Shown here: positions 1 through 9,062 of the stretch, one piece after another
Numbering within the stretch: the stretch's first letter is position 1
Layout of the letters: each line of letters starts with the position of its first letter
Assembly (NCBI GenBank): GCA_004151065.3
Contig: NWUY0300015951.1
Span: 1-16,298 of the forward strand
From: Larix sibirica
Lineage: Eukaryota > Streptophyta > Pinopsida > Pinales > Pinaceae
DNA length: 16,298 nucleotides
Direction: 5' to 3'
Translations under genes and position numbers: made by a program
Notes under the pieces: model-generated
Database searches by the model: none
What the model was told of the DNA's origin: nothing
Seen by the model: only the letters and a program-made list of their open reading frames with translations

Positions 1-960
1 TCTCAATTAAGATCCTAGATCAGATTGAAATTTCTAAAAAAAAAAAAAAAACTAACAATAGGGGCATGTGTCACCAAATGATAACATAAGGATTTAAATC
101 TTTGGACATAAATCATGTGGGTGGAGGAACTATAGTTGAAGGGTGAAAAGACTCATCCCCACACTCCACATCTACATGTGATGCAAAGATATGGAGTGCA
201 ATGGAGGAAATCTTAAGCCAAGGAAGACAAAGGGGAATAATCAAAGAGGGGTGAAAGTTGTAGCATGTGGGAATATAGTGTGCAATGGAGGAATGCAATG
301 AATGGTGATGCAACATGCATTGATACAGAGGAAAGCTTTCTCCTCCTAACACTCTCTACTTTATATGGATGTGGCATCACATTATGCGATGGGAAAAAAG
401 GAAGTCCCATCTGCATACAAAGGTAGTGTGGTGCACTAAGCATTATCAATGGTGCACTCTTTTAATTAGCCCTACACCTAAAACTTACTTTTGAACAAAA
501 ACATTTATAATTTTTTCACAAGGCAAATTTTCTAAGACTTATAAAGGCACTTGAATACAATTATAGTAGAAAAGATTTATTTGAAAAGGAAAAGGAGAAC
601 TTGATAGGTTCAATTTACCATAGGTAGGAAAAACATATAAACACCATCACACTCACCAATCAACTTATCAATATCATTCTAAATATGGACAATACTCCAA
701 TCTAAAGAATCTCAACTTTGATGCAAATTGGCCTCAAACTTAAAGTCGTTTATGGAATCCCAATCAAAGAAGTTTCATCCAAGAACCCCATCAATAAATA
801 GGTCTATATATAATAAGATTGATCTAATATGGATTGATATGTCTATGTTGTGACAATATTGTTCAAAGCTTAGAAAATTTCATCGTTGAGTTTCTTCAAT
901 TGCTACAAGGACAAAGATTTTCAAGGAGGTATGACCCTTAATGAATATAGTATTAGTAAT
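1..960. other. Non-coding spacer, no recognisable gene
   Basis: AT-rich DNA with no convincing reading frame on either strand. The small frames at 113-352 and 213-449 on the minus strand overlap each other, show no domain and look like chance. A short phrase (gtgcaatggaggaa) occurs near 193 and again near 280, so part of the stretch may be a worn repeat. I see no RNA gene or promoter that I can defend. Confidence 0.6.
36..51. repeat. Poly-A run (A16)
   Basis: Sixteen consecutive A residues. It could be the tail of a retroposed element on the plus strand whose body lies left of the window, or simple slippage. No target-site duplication can be tested because the left flank is only 35 bases. 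Confidence 0.8.
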
Positions 961-1014
961 TATTAGGACCCCTAAGGTCACAATATTTCATCGTGACCCA
1001 TATTTCATTGAGGA

Positions 1015-1370
1015 GACAAAGGCCCCACTAGGGGTTGTGGGTGGTTACATAGGATATGTTATTTTTTATATTGCTCATGACTTAGGATACTATATATTAT
1101 CCTAAGTTTCATATAGCTTGATATGTAATTTTTATTTAAATGGTTGGTATTTTTTGTTATGGAGGCCAAGTCACGTGAGATTCATGTAAAAAAGAGCCAT
1201 GGTGTGTATTTTTTACATAATATGGAATTTGTTAAGTCTCTAATAAGGGGTCCAAGAACAGAATCTCACTAGAAGCTATGGGCGGTTAAAAGGAAATATT
1301 GTTTTTTCTATTTCTCGTGACTTAGGATACTTTGCATTCTCCTATGTTAGACTAAAATGTAAAGTATACT
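1015..1370. repeat. Diverged direct repeat, about 240-bp offset
   Basis: Two segments, roughly 1025-1125 and 1265-1365, align at an offset of 240 bases. Shared phrases include the identical TGACTTAGGATAC at 1078-1090 and 1318-1330, and ggtta followed by a T-rich tract just before it in both copies. Both copies carry the same inverted-repeat core. The copies are strongly diverged outside this core, so the duplication is old. The element type is not recognised. Confidence 0.45.
1080..1107. repeat. Perfect 10-bp hairpin in the 240-bp repeat
   Basis: ACTTAGGATA at 1080-1089 and TATCCTAAGT at 1098-1107 are exact reverse complements around an 8-base AT-rich loop. The equivalent site in the second copy (1320-1347) keeps the left arm unchanged, and its right arm has two mismatches. 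It is structure seen directly in the sequence; no function is assigned. Confidence 0.6.
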
Positions 1371-3190
1371 TTAGATAGTCAATAAGCACATACTAATAGA
1401 AATGAACATACTAATGACTTGCTTAAAGAGAGAGAGGGAGGTTACGTCATGACAAGTGGTGGGGGGAAAAAAATAAAAGCCAACCATGGGACATTGTAAT
1501 CTTCAGGTCCTCTTCCATGCATAAAATAGGTGTAAAATTCCCAAAAATCACATGTCAAGTTCTAAACTTTGTATCTATACAAGTGCAATAAAACATCTTC
1601 GCCAATGTCATGTGCAATTCATGTTTTGACACATATCATCCCCATGCACATTCCACCCCATCTATATTACGACTCTTCAAGACTTGGGGGGGTTCCTTCT
1701 TTCCACCAACTTTCACTATCACCCATATGTTGTTGGAACCTCCTACCAGTGATGTGTTGGGAATGGATAGATAATGTGGGTTATATAGGAGCTTGGGGAT
1801 ATGTAAAGGACATTGTTGCATAGTTTTTGAAGTCCTTGTCAATTGTTAATCCATAAAAAACTATAGTTATACTAGTAAGGATTGAATTAACTAGTATAGC
1901 ATGGATTGCTTAGAGCTTGGAACCCTTACCAAAATTGTAGCTCAACTTAGAAAACTTGTGTTAGAGTTGTACCTTGGACATGGATGGTTCCATGTGTAGT
2001 TGGTTTATAGATTGTGGAATGGGCGAGCTATTGAGAGTCCTGGCAATGGTGGATTACTTACATGCTTAGAGCAAGGTTGGGAGTATCATGCAAATGGTAG
2101 AGGGGAACTACTCTCTATACTTTTTGCGTACTAGTGGCATGTCTAATGCATTTGATATGAAACTTGTTTTTCTATTGGTAATTAAAGCTATCATCATGTG
2201 TGTGTAGAAAGGATTTAGTTGGCTTATGCTTTAATACTTTTGTGAAGTTGCCAATGGTTGTAAGTTATCTTCACCATTCATTATTTCCTTAGTTGCTTGT
2301 GAAGATGAATGTCATGTTTTGTTAATGTTGTGGCAAATGTACATTAGTTTGAGTAACATATTCATGTTTGCTTATTTTTTGTTATGATAACAAATTGGAT
2401 TTGTCGACGATAGAGGTAGGCTATCCTCCCTACTCTCTATACATCATCACATCCATATCAAATTGGTGCCATTTAATATGTGCTCCTAATTAGGGTTAGA
2501 TAGATAGATTAAATAGAAACATATTACTTGCACATTGCATACTAGTGGCACCACATATTAGTTCATTTAGAAGCCATAGGTAAATCAGGCCTTCACTACT
2601 AAAACAACATTAAAGAGAGGCAACAATAATTGGACCATGACTAGAGGGCTTGCATTTCAAAAGAGGAAGGTTTAGTTGAACCCTTTTGTGGAGTGAACCT
2701 ATATTGTTGGTTCAAGACACTTTCCTACGTCAATATATCCCAAGTTGTGTCAACAAGGCGCTTTCATTGTGGAGAGATCAACATACACCTCAACATTCCA
2801 TACACATATACTAGAGATTAATGAGGTCATAGTTGTTATCATCGCATGCCTTGATTTATAGTCTCAATGTGCTCTGACCATTGGCAATAATTCTTTGGGA
2901 ATGGATTAACTATGCGTAGACCACATAAAAGTCAATATCTTTCTACTCCAAAAAGTTATTCATTGATTTTTCCCCAACCTTGAGAATCATAGAAAGGTCT
3001 TGGAAGTGGGGCCATGTTTTTGGCGGATAGTAAAGCTCTTTGTTAAACTATGGTTCATATACTTTAATAACAACCATGCTTATCACAACAAACCTTTTGT
3101 GGGTGAGGTTGTTGAATCTCCTCATCCACTTATTTCTTCTACCACTTTAGGAAAGCATTGGAAATATACTAGGTAAATTTTGTTATTTAG
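1371..3190. other. Non-coding spacer with no assignable gene
   Basis: No recognised protein or RNA gene. A purine run lies at 1425-1441 and a G6A7 tract near 1461-1473. The plus frame at 1569-1823 has no domain. A plus frame at 2637-3177 reads with about six stops and could be a decayed coding trace, but it is not significantly more open than expected for AT-rich DNA. Reverse transcriptase and integrase of the neighbouring gypsy element would be expected here on the minus strand, yet I could not find their motifs. Confidence 0.55.
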
Positions 3191-3197
3191 AGATAAG

Positions 3198-3600
3198 TTA
3201 AGACCCCGAAGGGTGTATATCATTACCTATGCATGAATTATGTTGAGTTTGAAAAAAGTATCGATCTACTAGATAAGATAGTTCTAGAGTGGGAATATTC
3301 TTGATGGGTCCAATCATTTTCAACAACACTAGGATTTTTGGATATATCAATCGGGATACCCTTAGAAACGTTAGCCATGTTTCCTTCTGCATATACTTTG
3401 TATGTAGTGAGAGGAATCCCATACCAATCCATACTTCCTAGTATGATGGTTTTGTTCTCGTCAATCCTCAAATCATTTGTGGTAGGAAAAAATGACGCAT
3501 GTTGGTGCATATCTGCCACAGTTGTCCTCCATAGACATGGATTCCAAAATAACTTCCTCTTAAGGTAGAACCATGTTTAAGGGATCCTAACAATATAGGT
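3198..3600 (-). pseudogene. gypsy pol fragment: linker before reverse transcriptase
   Basis: The minus frame at 3238-3519 reads 93 codons and includes PIDISKNPSVVEN. In plant gypsy polyproteins a segment of this kind (ISxxPxVVE) sits shortly before the acidic, aromatic stretch that leads into the reverse transcriptase. That expected continuation is not present here: after about 3240 no polymerase motif follows in any minus frame. A second minus frame (3198-3422) continues part of the same region, which implies a frameshift. This looks like the last recognisable coding piece of the element, ending by truncation or by decay. The family assignment rests on recalled similarity, not a database search. 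Confidence 0.5.
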
Positions 3601-3637
3601 AATTGATAATGTAAATGGGTGTGTTATATTGATTGCT

Positions 3638-4057
3638 TTATTCCCTAGGTGTAGAGTTATGATCATGGTCTGTTATGTTCAATAAAATAGCTTGGTGTGT
3701 AATCTCAACTGTAGACAAAGTCGATAATGCTCTTCTATACCCAATTTCCTGAGAGGGTTCTAACACTATCCACAGATCTTCAAAATAAGAAGTTCTGAAG
3801 TAACATACTCTTATCGTGGAATTAGTGGAGACCAAGGAGATCACATGTATCGGGGAAATATTCTCATTCGGGTTTGGTGGGGTAAGTTTGAATGTGCCCA
3901 TAAGGGTAGGGTACATCCGCACTCCAACATTTACGCAGGCCCTCATGGACTAGTCAACTATCGAAATATTTGTCTCAGTTGTTTGAATGGACTCATTCCT
4001 GCAAAATGATAGTTGGTCTATTGTGACAATCTTCCCTTCATGTGGAAAATTAATTAC
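3638..4057 (-). pseudogene. gypsy pol fragment: region after the protease
   Basis: The minus reading just after the protease contains FPHEGKIVTIDQLSFCRNE (about 3990-4045), a phrase typical of plant gypsy polyproteins directly downstream of the retropepsin. It then reaches a stop and continues in the 102-codon frame 3638-3946, with YPTLMGTFKLTPPNP and later FRTSYFEDLW and EITHQAI. These conserved phrases join protease to reverse transcriptase. The stop before the 102-codon frame, and a frameshift relative to the protease frame, show it is non-functional. It has no known catalytic role of its own. Confidence 0.6.
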
Positions 4058-4385
4058 TCAAAATATCAAGGACACTACTGTTGTCATAGTGTAAGTCCAA
4101 CTGCGCCCTAACAGGAGGTTATAATCTAACGGATCCTTGATGACTTCCACCTCCATAGTTACAATCTTGCCCCCTAGCTCTACTGGGAGAGCTGAGATGA
4201 TTCCATGAGGTCTAAAAAGATCGTCTTCAAATACTTTCAACATCATTGGTGAGGGAATGGTCTTAGGTGATCTATAGCTTTCCAACATGAAAAGGACATG
4301 ACACAAGTGGAAGTTTCTTCATCTACCACAATTTTGAAGATACTCAACCCTCTGATTGATACTTGAATCTAAAATGTGGCAGAGT
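4058..4385 (-). pseudogene. Retropepsin-like aspartic protease, decayed
   Basis: This domain would cut the Gag-Pol polyprotein in the virus-like particle. The C-terminal half is clear in the minus frame 4058-4306: FRPHGIISALPVELGGK, then a beta-strand segment, then DYNLLLGRSWTY, which matches the conserved [YF]NLLLGR block of plant gypsy retropepsins. The active-site region lies upstream in another frame, around 4298-4330, and reads VVDEETSTCVMS; in related elements I would expect an Asp followed by a small-residue triad, so the site looks altered. The frameshift between the active-site segment and the rest inactivates it. Identity as a gypsy protease is fairly safe; exact ends are approximate. 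Confidence 0.65.
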
Positions 4386-4440
4386 GAGGTAGGAAATGCT
4401 TCCAATTATCCAATTCAAATTTTATCAGCTAAGAATCCAG

Positions 4441-4783
4441 GGGGTCTAAAGCTCATATTATCGTTAACAAAGTCTTTCCCTATGTAGGCCAAATCTGGAG
4501 AACCTCTAGTGTAGACATCACGCACAAAGCTTGTGCCATGTCTTCGATGATACTATAATTTTATATGGATCTCACATTAGGATTATACACATTTCGCTTT
4601 AGCACACCTTTCGATATGTAAGGCATCGTGTCATTGGATAGTTTCTGAATGTGTACAGGATTGGAAAATTCATAGTCAGGGACATCCTTTCCCATGGATC
4701 CAGGTGTAGATATATCATAATTCCAAGCTCTAGTATTTATTTTAACCTCTTGTTCGCACATGTATACGTTTGCATTCGATGTC
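4441..4783 (-). pseudogene. gag-protease junction region of the gypsy element
   Basis: The minus frame 4561-4848 reads through EQEVKINTRAWNYD, then a polar stretch ending VYNPNVRSI and a stop. A tract of this kind (QTRAWDYD-like) follows the zinc knuckle and precedes the protease in plant gypsy polyproteins. The zinc-knuckle frame (4742-5227) runs out in a different phase, so a frameshift lies around 4750-4850. Farther left (4441-4560) only scattered, stop-broken similarity remains. No catalytic function is expected for this linker. Confidence 0.5.
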
Positions 4784-6368
4784 CCCTTGGGAAGAGGCAC
4801 CATGATTGCCCCCTTGTTCGGGTGTAGTGTTAGTTGTGATGGCAACAACCATTTTTTGGTGTTGTGGAGGGAATAGGTTGGTCAATACAACGGGTTGCTT
4901 GGGAGCTACTTGTTGTGCCAATAGCCTTTGAGCAACCTCTGGTTTGGGACATTGGTGATTCAAGTGATCATCGCCACAAATTTTGCATGGAAACTTCACT
5001 TTCCTCTTTTTCTTCTTATCCCCACTAGCATTATTGTTGTTCGCATTATTTTTTCCCTTGTCCTTGTCCTCCTTATTCTTATTTTGCTTTTTACCTCCAG
5101 TTTGTTGGTTTCCTTTGGCATTATTTGTTTGTATTGATAGAATATCGTAGGGTTGGCTGGGAGCGGGGTTGTTGGTGTTGGTTTGGGAAATTACAACCAT
5201 TTTTATAGACATTTGTCCCATTTGCATGGTGAATTAACAAGCTACCACATTTTCAATTAAACCAATCACACCATCAACATGTGGTGCAGGTTTCAGATGT
5301 GTTGGATCGGAATTTTCTTTAGGAGCAATAGGCATAATTTCATATAACATCCAAGATTGTGAGTACGTCAAGTCCAATTGTTGGGCCTTGATAATCGCTT
5401 GTTCCTCTATAGTGACTCCTGATAGAGCTACGTCTTTCGTAATATATGGCTATAAGGATTTTATAAACCAATCCACCAAAAATTCATTAGGAATATGGGC
5501 TTTTATAAGGCATTTCATTCTCCACCACTCGCGAATGGGATCTAGGATATGCATGGATTTATCCTATCTAAAGGATATCAAAATCTTAGTGCCAATCTCA
5601 TAGCGAATTGGAAGTTGGAAGTGGTTAAGAAAAGTCATTACAATTGCATGAAAAATTTGGAAAGAAGTTATAGGTAGATCTATGTACCATTTAGAGGCTA
5701 CCCTGGTTAACATTCTCTGGAAGAGATGCATCCTATTACTATCATCCATCAATGAGTTTTTTGAATGCCAAAAACAGAACATCATGACGTGCACAGTAGG
5801 GTCTTCTACAGATTTTGTGGGGACTGAGAGCCAACTTGGGTTTTGTAACACCATGCCATTGGTTAACATAGTTAAGTTAGGTAGATTCAAAGTCACCGAG
5901 AAAGGTAACTTTGTCTATGCAGTGGGGTTGCAACTACCAAAGGCATTGAATTCCCATTGATTTTGGTTAACGAAAGATTTCCCTGGTATGTAAGGGCGAC
6001 CGGGTATCACAAAAGGGTTGTTTTGATGTCCATGAATCTGAGTATAATTGGGTTGTACTTGATAATACGGTGTGGAACTAATTGTTCTTCCAAATCCAGG
6101 GAAATCCATGCTCCCTTGGGAAACACTGAAGCCTAAAGAAGTTCCGTTACTTGTGTGACCCATGCTTGGGAAAGGCATGCTTCCTCAGGGCATGATAAAG
6201 CTTGTAGAAGCTCTTGCTGCCATGGAAGGGATTTACATATGTAGATGTCGACACCCAAATGGAAATACATTGAAGGGGACGATAGGTTCGACACCAGATG
6301 TAGTGAAACTTGATGCTGCAAGGGGTGCATTGGTAGGTATAGATGGAAATTCAAAAGATGGCATTCCA
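4784..6368 (-). pseudogene. gag of gypsy element, left copy (capsid to zinc knuckle)
   Basis: Gag forms the particle shell and binds the element RNA. On the minus strand from 6368 this copy reads the Pro/Gly/Asn-rich middle of Gag (5915-6178), the capsid-type helical region (5564-5896, with LTRVASKWYIDLP and FLNHFQLPIRYEIGT), a linker, then the nucleocapsid part (4742-5227). The latter has a Lys/Asn-rich stretch followed by CKICGDDHLNHQC, a CX2CX3HX4C zinc knuckle. All pieces share one phase with several in-frame stops and no net indel against the right copy. It ends exactly at the N gap at 6369 and is about 97% identical to 6371-7955, so it is probably the same locus or a sister copy counted twice by the assembly. 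Confidence 0.75.
4784..6368. repeat. Left unit of 1585-bp direct repeat flanking a gap
   Basis: Every base aligns to 6371-7955 at a constant offset of 1587 with no net insertion or deletion. I count about 41 substitutions by eye, about two thirds of them transitions. The unit ends at the base before the NN gap and its partner begins at the base after it. Confidence 0.95.
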
Positions 6369-6370
6369 NN
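6369..6370. other. Assembly gap (NN) between overlapping contig ends
   Basis: Two unknown bases join two sequences that overlap by 1585 bp. The gap is most simply a scaffold join with an underestimated, in fact negative, gap size. Any reading frame that crosses it, such as the minus frame 6233-6814, is chimeric. Confidence 0.9.
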
Positions 6371-7027
6371 CCCTTGGGAAGAGGCACCATGATTGCCCCC
6401 TTGTTCGGGTGTAGTGTTAGTTGTGATGGCAACAACCATTTTTTGGTGTTGTGGAGGGAATAGGTTGGTCAATACAACGGGTTGCTTGGGAGCTACTTGT
6501 TGTGCCAATAGCCTTTGAGCAACCTCTGGTTTGGGACATTGGTGATTCAAGTGATCATCGCCACAAATTTTGCATGGAAACTTCACTTTCCTCTTTTTCT
6601 TCTTATCCCCACTAGCATTATTGTTGTTCGCATTATTTTTTCCCTTGTCCTTGTCCTCCTTATTCTTATTTTGCTTTTTCCCTCCAGTTTGTTGGTTTCC
6701 TTTGGCATTAGTTGTTTGTATTGATAGAATATCATAGGGTTGGCTGGGAGCGGGGTTGTTGGTGTTGGTCTGGGAAACTACAACCATTTTTATAGACATT
6801 TGTCCCATTTGCATGGTGAATTAACAAGCTACCGCATTTTCAATTAAACCAATCACACCATCAACATGTGGTGCAGGTTTCAGTTGTGTTGGATCAGAAT
6901 TTTCTTTAGGAGCAATAGGCATAATTTCATATAACATCCAAGATTGTGAGTACGTCAAGTCCAATTGTTGGTCCTTGATAATCGCTTGTTCCTCTGTAGT
7001 GACTCCTGATAGAGCTACGTCTTTCAT
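6371..7027 (-). pseudogene. gag nucleocapsid region, zinc knuckle, right copy
   Basis: The minus frame 6821-7027 (KDVALSGVTTEEQAII, then LDLTYSQSWMLYEI and PHVDGVIG) is the post-capsid linker. After one stop (TAA near 6818) the same phase resumes as MQMGQMSIKMVV, followed by a Gln/Asn/Lys-rich basic stretch and the knuckle CKICGDDHLNHQC (CX2CX3HX4C), then KPEVAQRLLAQQ. The role would be packaging of element RNA. The knuckle keeps all four metal ligands. The reading reaches the N gap at 6370, so the C-terminus is absent from this contig. A long hydrophobic plus-strand frame opposite the Lys-rich stretch is an antisense shadow. Confidence 0.75.
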
Positions 7028-7486
7028 AATATATGGCTATAAGGATTTTATAAACCAATCTACCAAAAATTCATTAGGAATCTGGGCTTTTATAAGGCAT
7101 TGCATTCTCCACCACTCGCGAACGGGATCTAGGATATGCATGGATTTATCCTATCTAAAGGATATCAAAATCTTAGTGCCAATCTCATAGCAAATTGGAA
7201 GTTGGAAGTGGTTAAGAAAAGTCATTACAATTGCATGAAAATTTTGGAAAGAAGTTATAGGTAGATCTATGTACCATTTAGAGGCTACCCTCGTTAACAT
7301 TCTCTGGAAGAGACACATCCTATTACTATCATCCATCAATAAGTTTTTTGAACGCCAAAAACAGAACATCATGACGTGCACGGTAGGGTCTTCTACAGAT
7401 TTTGTGGGGACTGAGAGCCAACTTGGGTTTTGTAACACCATGCCATTGGTTAACCTAGTTAAGTTAAGTAGATTCCAAGTCACCAA
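7028..7486 (-). pseudogene. gag capsid (Retrotrans_gag-like) region, right copy
   Basis: The 111-codon minus frame 7151-7486 carries the capsid signature of plant gypsy Gag: WLSVPTKSVEDPTVHV, then RMLTRVASKWYIDLP, then FLNHFQLPICYEIGTKI. A stop at 7151 is followed in the same phase by a segment including REWWRMQCLIKAQIPNEF and WFIKSL, another stop, and then the linker of the next entry. The helical core with Trp-Tyr and the FLNHF block are what I rely on. The stops at 7151 (TAG) and near 7035 show that it cannot be translated whole. The first of these is also present in the left copy. Confidence 0.7.
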
Positions 7487-8231
7487 GAAAGGTAACTTTG
7501 TCTATGCAATGGGATTGCAACTACCAAAGGCATTGACTTCCCATTGATTTTGGTTAACGAAATATTTCCCTGGTATGTAAGGGCTACCAGGTATCACAAA
7601 AGGGTTGTTTTGATGTCCATGAATCTGAGTATAATTGGGTTGTACTTGATAATACGGTGTGGAACTAATTGTTCTTCCAAATCCAGGGAAATCCATGCTC
7701 CCTTGGGAAACACTGAAGCCTAAAGAAGTTCTGTTACTTGTGTGACCCATGCTCGGGAAAGGCATGCTTCCTCAGGGCACGATAAAGCTTGTAGAAGCTC
7801 TTGCTACCATGGAAGGGATTTACATATGTAGATGTCGACACCCAAATGGAAATACATTGAAGGGGATGATAGGTTCAACACCAGATGTAGTGAAACTTGA
7901 TGCTACAAGGGGTGCATTGGCAGGTATAGATGGAAATTCAAAAGATGGCATTCCAAATGAAAATGGGTCAGTACCCTGCGATAAGATGCCAAATTTCCTA
8001 TTCCACCCATACGAGCAACAATCAAAGGAGTTGATCCTCTGGTGGCTACCCCCGATGATAGCAAAGACCATGGCAATTCAATGTTGAAGACATGGTTGGG
8101 TTAGTACCTCCTATGATGTTTGAAGTAAATGGATGGGGAATGCCCCTAGTAAAAGGAATCCATCTCGTGGCATCCATGTCATTCCATTGGGACAAAGGAT
8201 TGAAATGTGTTACAAAGTTATGTGTGTCAAC
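7487..8231 (-). pseudogene. gag middle region (Pro/Gly/Ser-rich), right copy
   Basis: From 8231 the minus strand reads on in the N-terminal phase through HNFVTHFNPLSQWND and a Gly/Pro-rich stretch. It shifts phase near 8060 and then continues as 7820-8071 (SFEFPSIPANAPLVASS and FTTSGVEPIIPFNVFPFG) and 7502-7765 (SMGHTSNRTSLGFSVSQG and YYQVQPNYTQIHGHQNNPF). The last two are in the same phase as the capsid, separated by in-frame stops at 7820, near 7771 (TGA) and 7502. This low-complexity part precedes the capsid in this type of Gag and has no known enzymatic role. One frameshift and three stops inactivate it. Confidence 0.65.
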
Positions 8232-8606
8232 CTAATGACTTTGGATGAAAACCGGACTATGTGATCTAGATGTAGGTGGATTAAAACCTCCTTTTGGGTT
8301 TGTAAGGTATTCAATACCAATTAGACCTAAGACTTCTTGAATGGGAGGATATGTGCTCCTCGGTGATAAATTAATATGACCATCTAACCCATTAAGGTAT
8401 CGTTCTTTAGATAAACTATTAGATTCACTAAGTTCGGATTCTTTTCTTTCTTTTGTGGGATTATTTTCAGTTCTTGGGTTTTCTTCCTTTGCCCCTTGGG
8501 GGGGTGGATTAATGTGATCCAGTTCACACCTCTTATCAATTGAATCTACCTTTTCAGGTGAGAGTTTCAAGATCCTTCTAGAATGACGAAGAGGTTGATC
8601 AACCAC
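8232..8606 (-). pseudogene. gag N-terminus of the gypsy element
   Basis: A 125-codon minus frame begins VVDQPLRHSRRILKLSPEKV and continues as a charged, Ser/Glu/Lys/Asn-rich region ending GFNPPTSRSHSPVFIQSH. The basic LRxSRR segment close to the start is common at the N-terminus of plant gypsy Gag proteins. No ATG is seen at the 5' end: the frame opens after a TAA at 8613-8615 and the first codons are Ala, Lys, Val, so the true start codon may be mutated or lie elsewhere. The reading continues past a TAG at 8232 in the same phase. Its 5' end overlaps the antisense frame at 8583-8843 by about 24 bases. Confidence 0.6.
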
Positions 8607-8933
8607 TTTGGCTTACACAGACACAAGAGGAGACACTTTGACAACTTGTTTTACAATAGACCCACACTCATTAAAAAAATTCTAAAAGATTCAAGCAAAC
8701 AACCTCACTTTTCCAAGGATAAGCACGGGGTGATTAAGACCCGGTACCAATTAGTGAAGAGCTACATAAGGGCCTTCTGGAGGTCAGGATGGGATGATTT
8801 TGCCAAGTTCAACCAACGAAGGTTTGACAAGCAGTTACAGTAACTCTCCTACAACAATCACCCAAGGGCCAAGCACTCTCGTGAATATGAGTACCCACCA
8901 AGGGAGCTGAGCAGATGTTATGTGTCTACTTGA
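8583..8933 (+). CDS. Antisense open frame in the gypsy leader, function unknown
   Basis: An 86-codon plus-strand frame (8583-8843) starts at the first ATG after a TGA at 8559-8561 and encodes a strongly basic protein rich in Lys, Arg and aromatic residues: HRHKRRHFDNLFYNRPTL, then KDSSKQPHFSKDKHGV, then YIRAFWRSGWDDFAKFNQRR. After a TAA at 8841-8843 the same phase continues for 29 codons (NHPRAKHSREYEYPPRELSR) to a TGA at 8931-8933. The first stop may thus be a lesion in a protein of about 115 residues. It runs opposite to gag and covers the leader next to gag. Residue composition looks coding-like, while the minus frames of the same stretch are full of stops. I do not recognise the family. 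Antisense extra ORFs are known in some Tat-lineage elements; whether this is one is inference. It could also be an inserted gene fragment or chance. Confidence 0.4.
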
Positions 8934-9008
8934 GGTACCACAAGACTTTCCCCTTGTAGTCACCTATGAGGAACCTAGGAAAAGCAAGTAAAGCTACAAA
9001 TTCACAAA

Positions 9009-9062
9009 CAATATTTGGGTGGAACAGACGCAAGGCAATATTTGGGTGGAACAAACGCAGGA
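9009..9062. repeat. Two-copy 27-bp tandem repeat
   Basis: CAATATTTGGGTGGAACA begins at 9009 and again at 9036, with four or fewer differences over the 27-base unit. It sits in the gypsy leader and probably arose by local slippage. Confidence 0.85.

Larger units (their letters stand above)
6371..7955. repeat. Right unit of 1585-bp direct repeat flanking a gap
   Basis: Partner of 4784-6368. The first 309 bases are identical to the left unit; substitutions then occur fairly evenly to the end. The similarity stops with GCATTCCA at 7948-7955 only because the left contig ends there (6361-6368); the right sequence runs on into the rest of gag. Confidence 0.95.

Noticed and set aside
113-449. Two overlapping minus-strand frames of about 79 codons
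   Set aside because: No motif, mutually exclusive phases and low-complexity composition; expected by chance.
1569-1842. Plus frame 1569-1823 and minus frame 1636-1842
   Set aside because: They overlap on opposite strands, have no domain, and no promoter or splice context can be argued.
4928-5137. Hydrophobic plus-strand frame resembling a membrane protein (also 6515-6724)
   Set aside because: It is the antisense of the Lys/Asn-rich nucleocapsid stretch of gag; Lys codons read backwards give Phe and Leu. It is present in both copies only because the DNA is duplicated.
7749-8087. 112-codon plus-strand frame (also 6162-6392, 5388-5603, 6975-7190, 5682-5960, 7269-7547)
   Set aside because: All lie opposite recognised gag segments and show no domain. 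Repetition in two places reflects the repeat, not selection.
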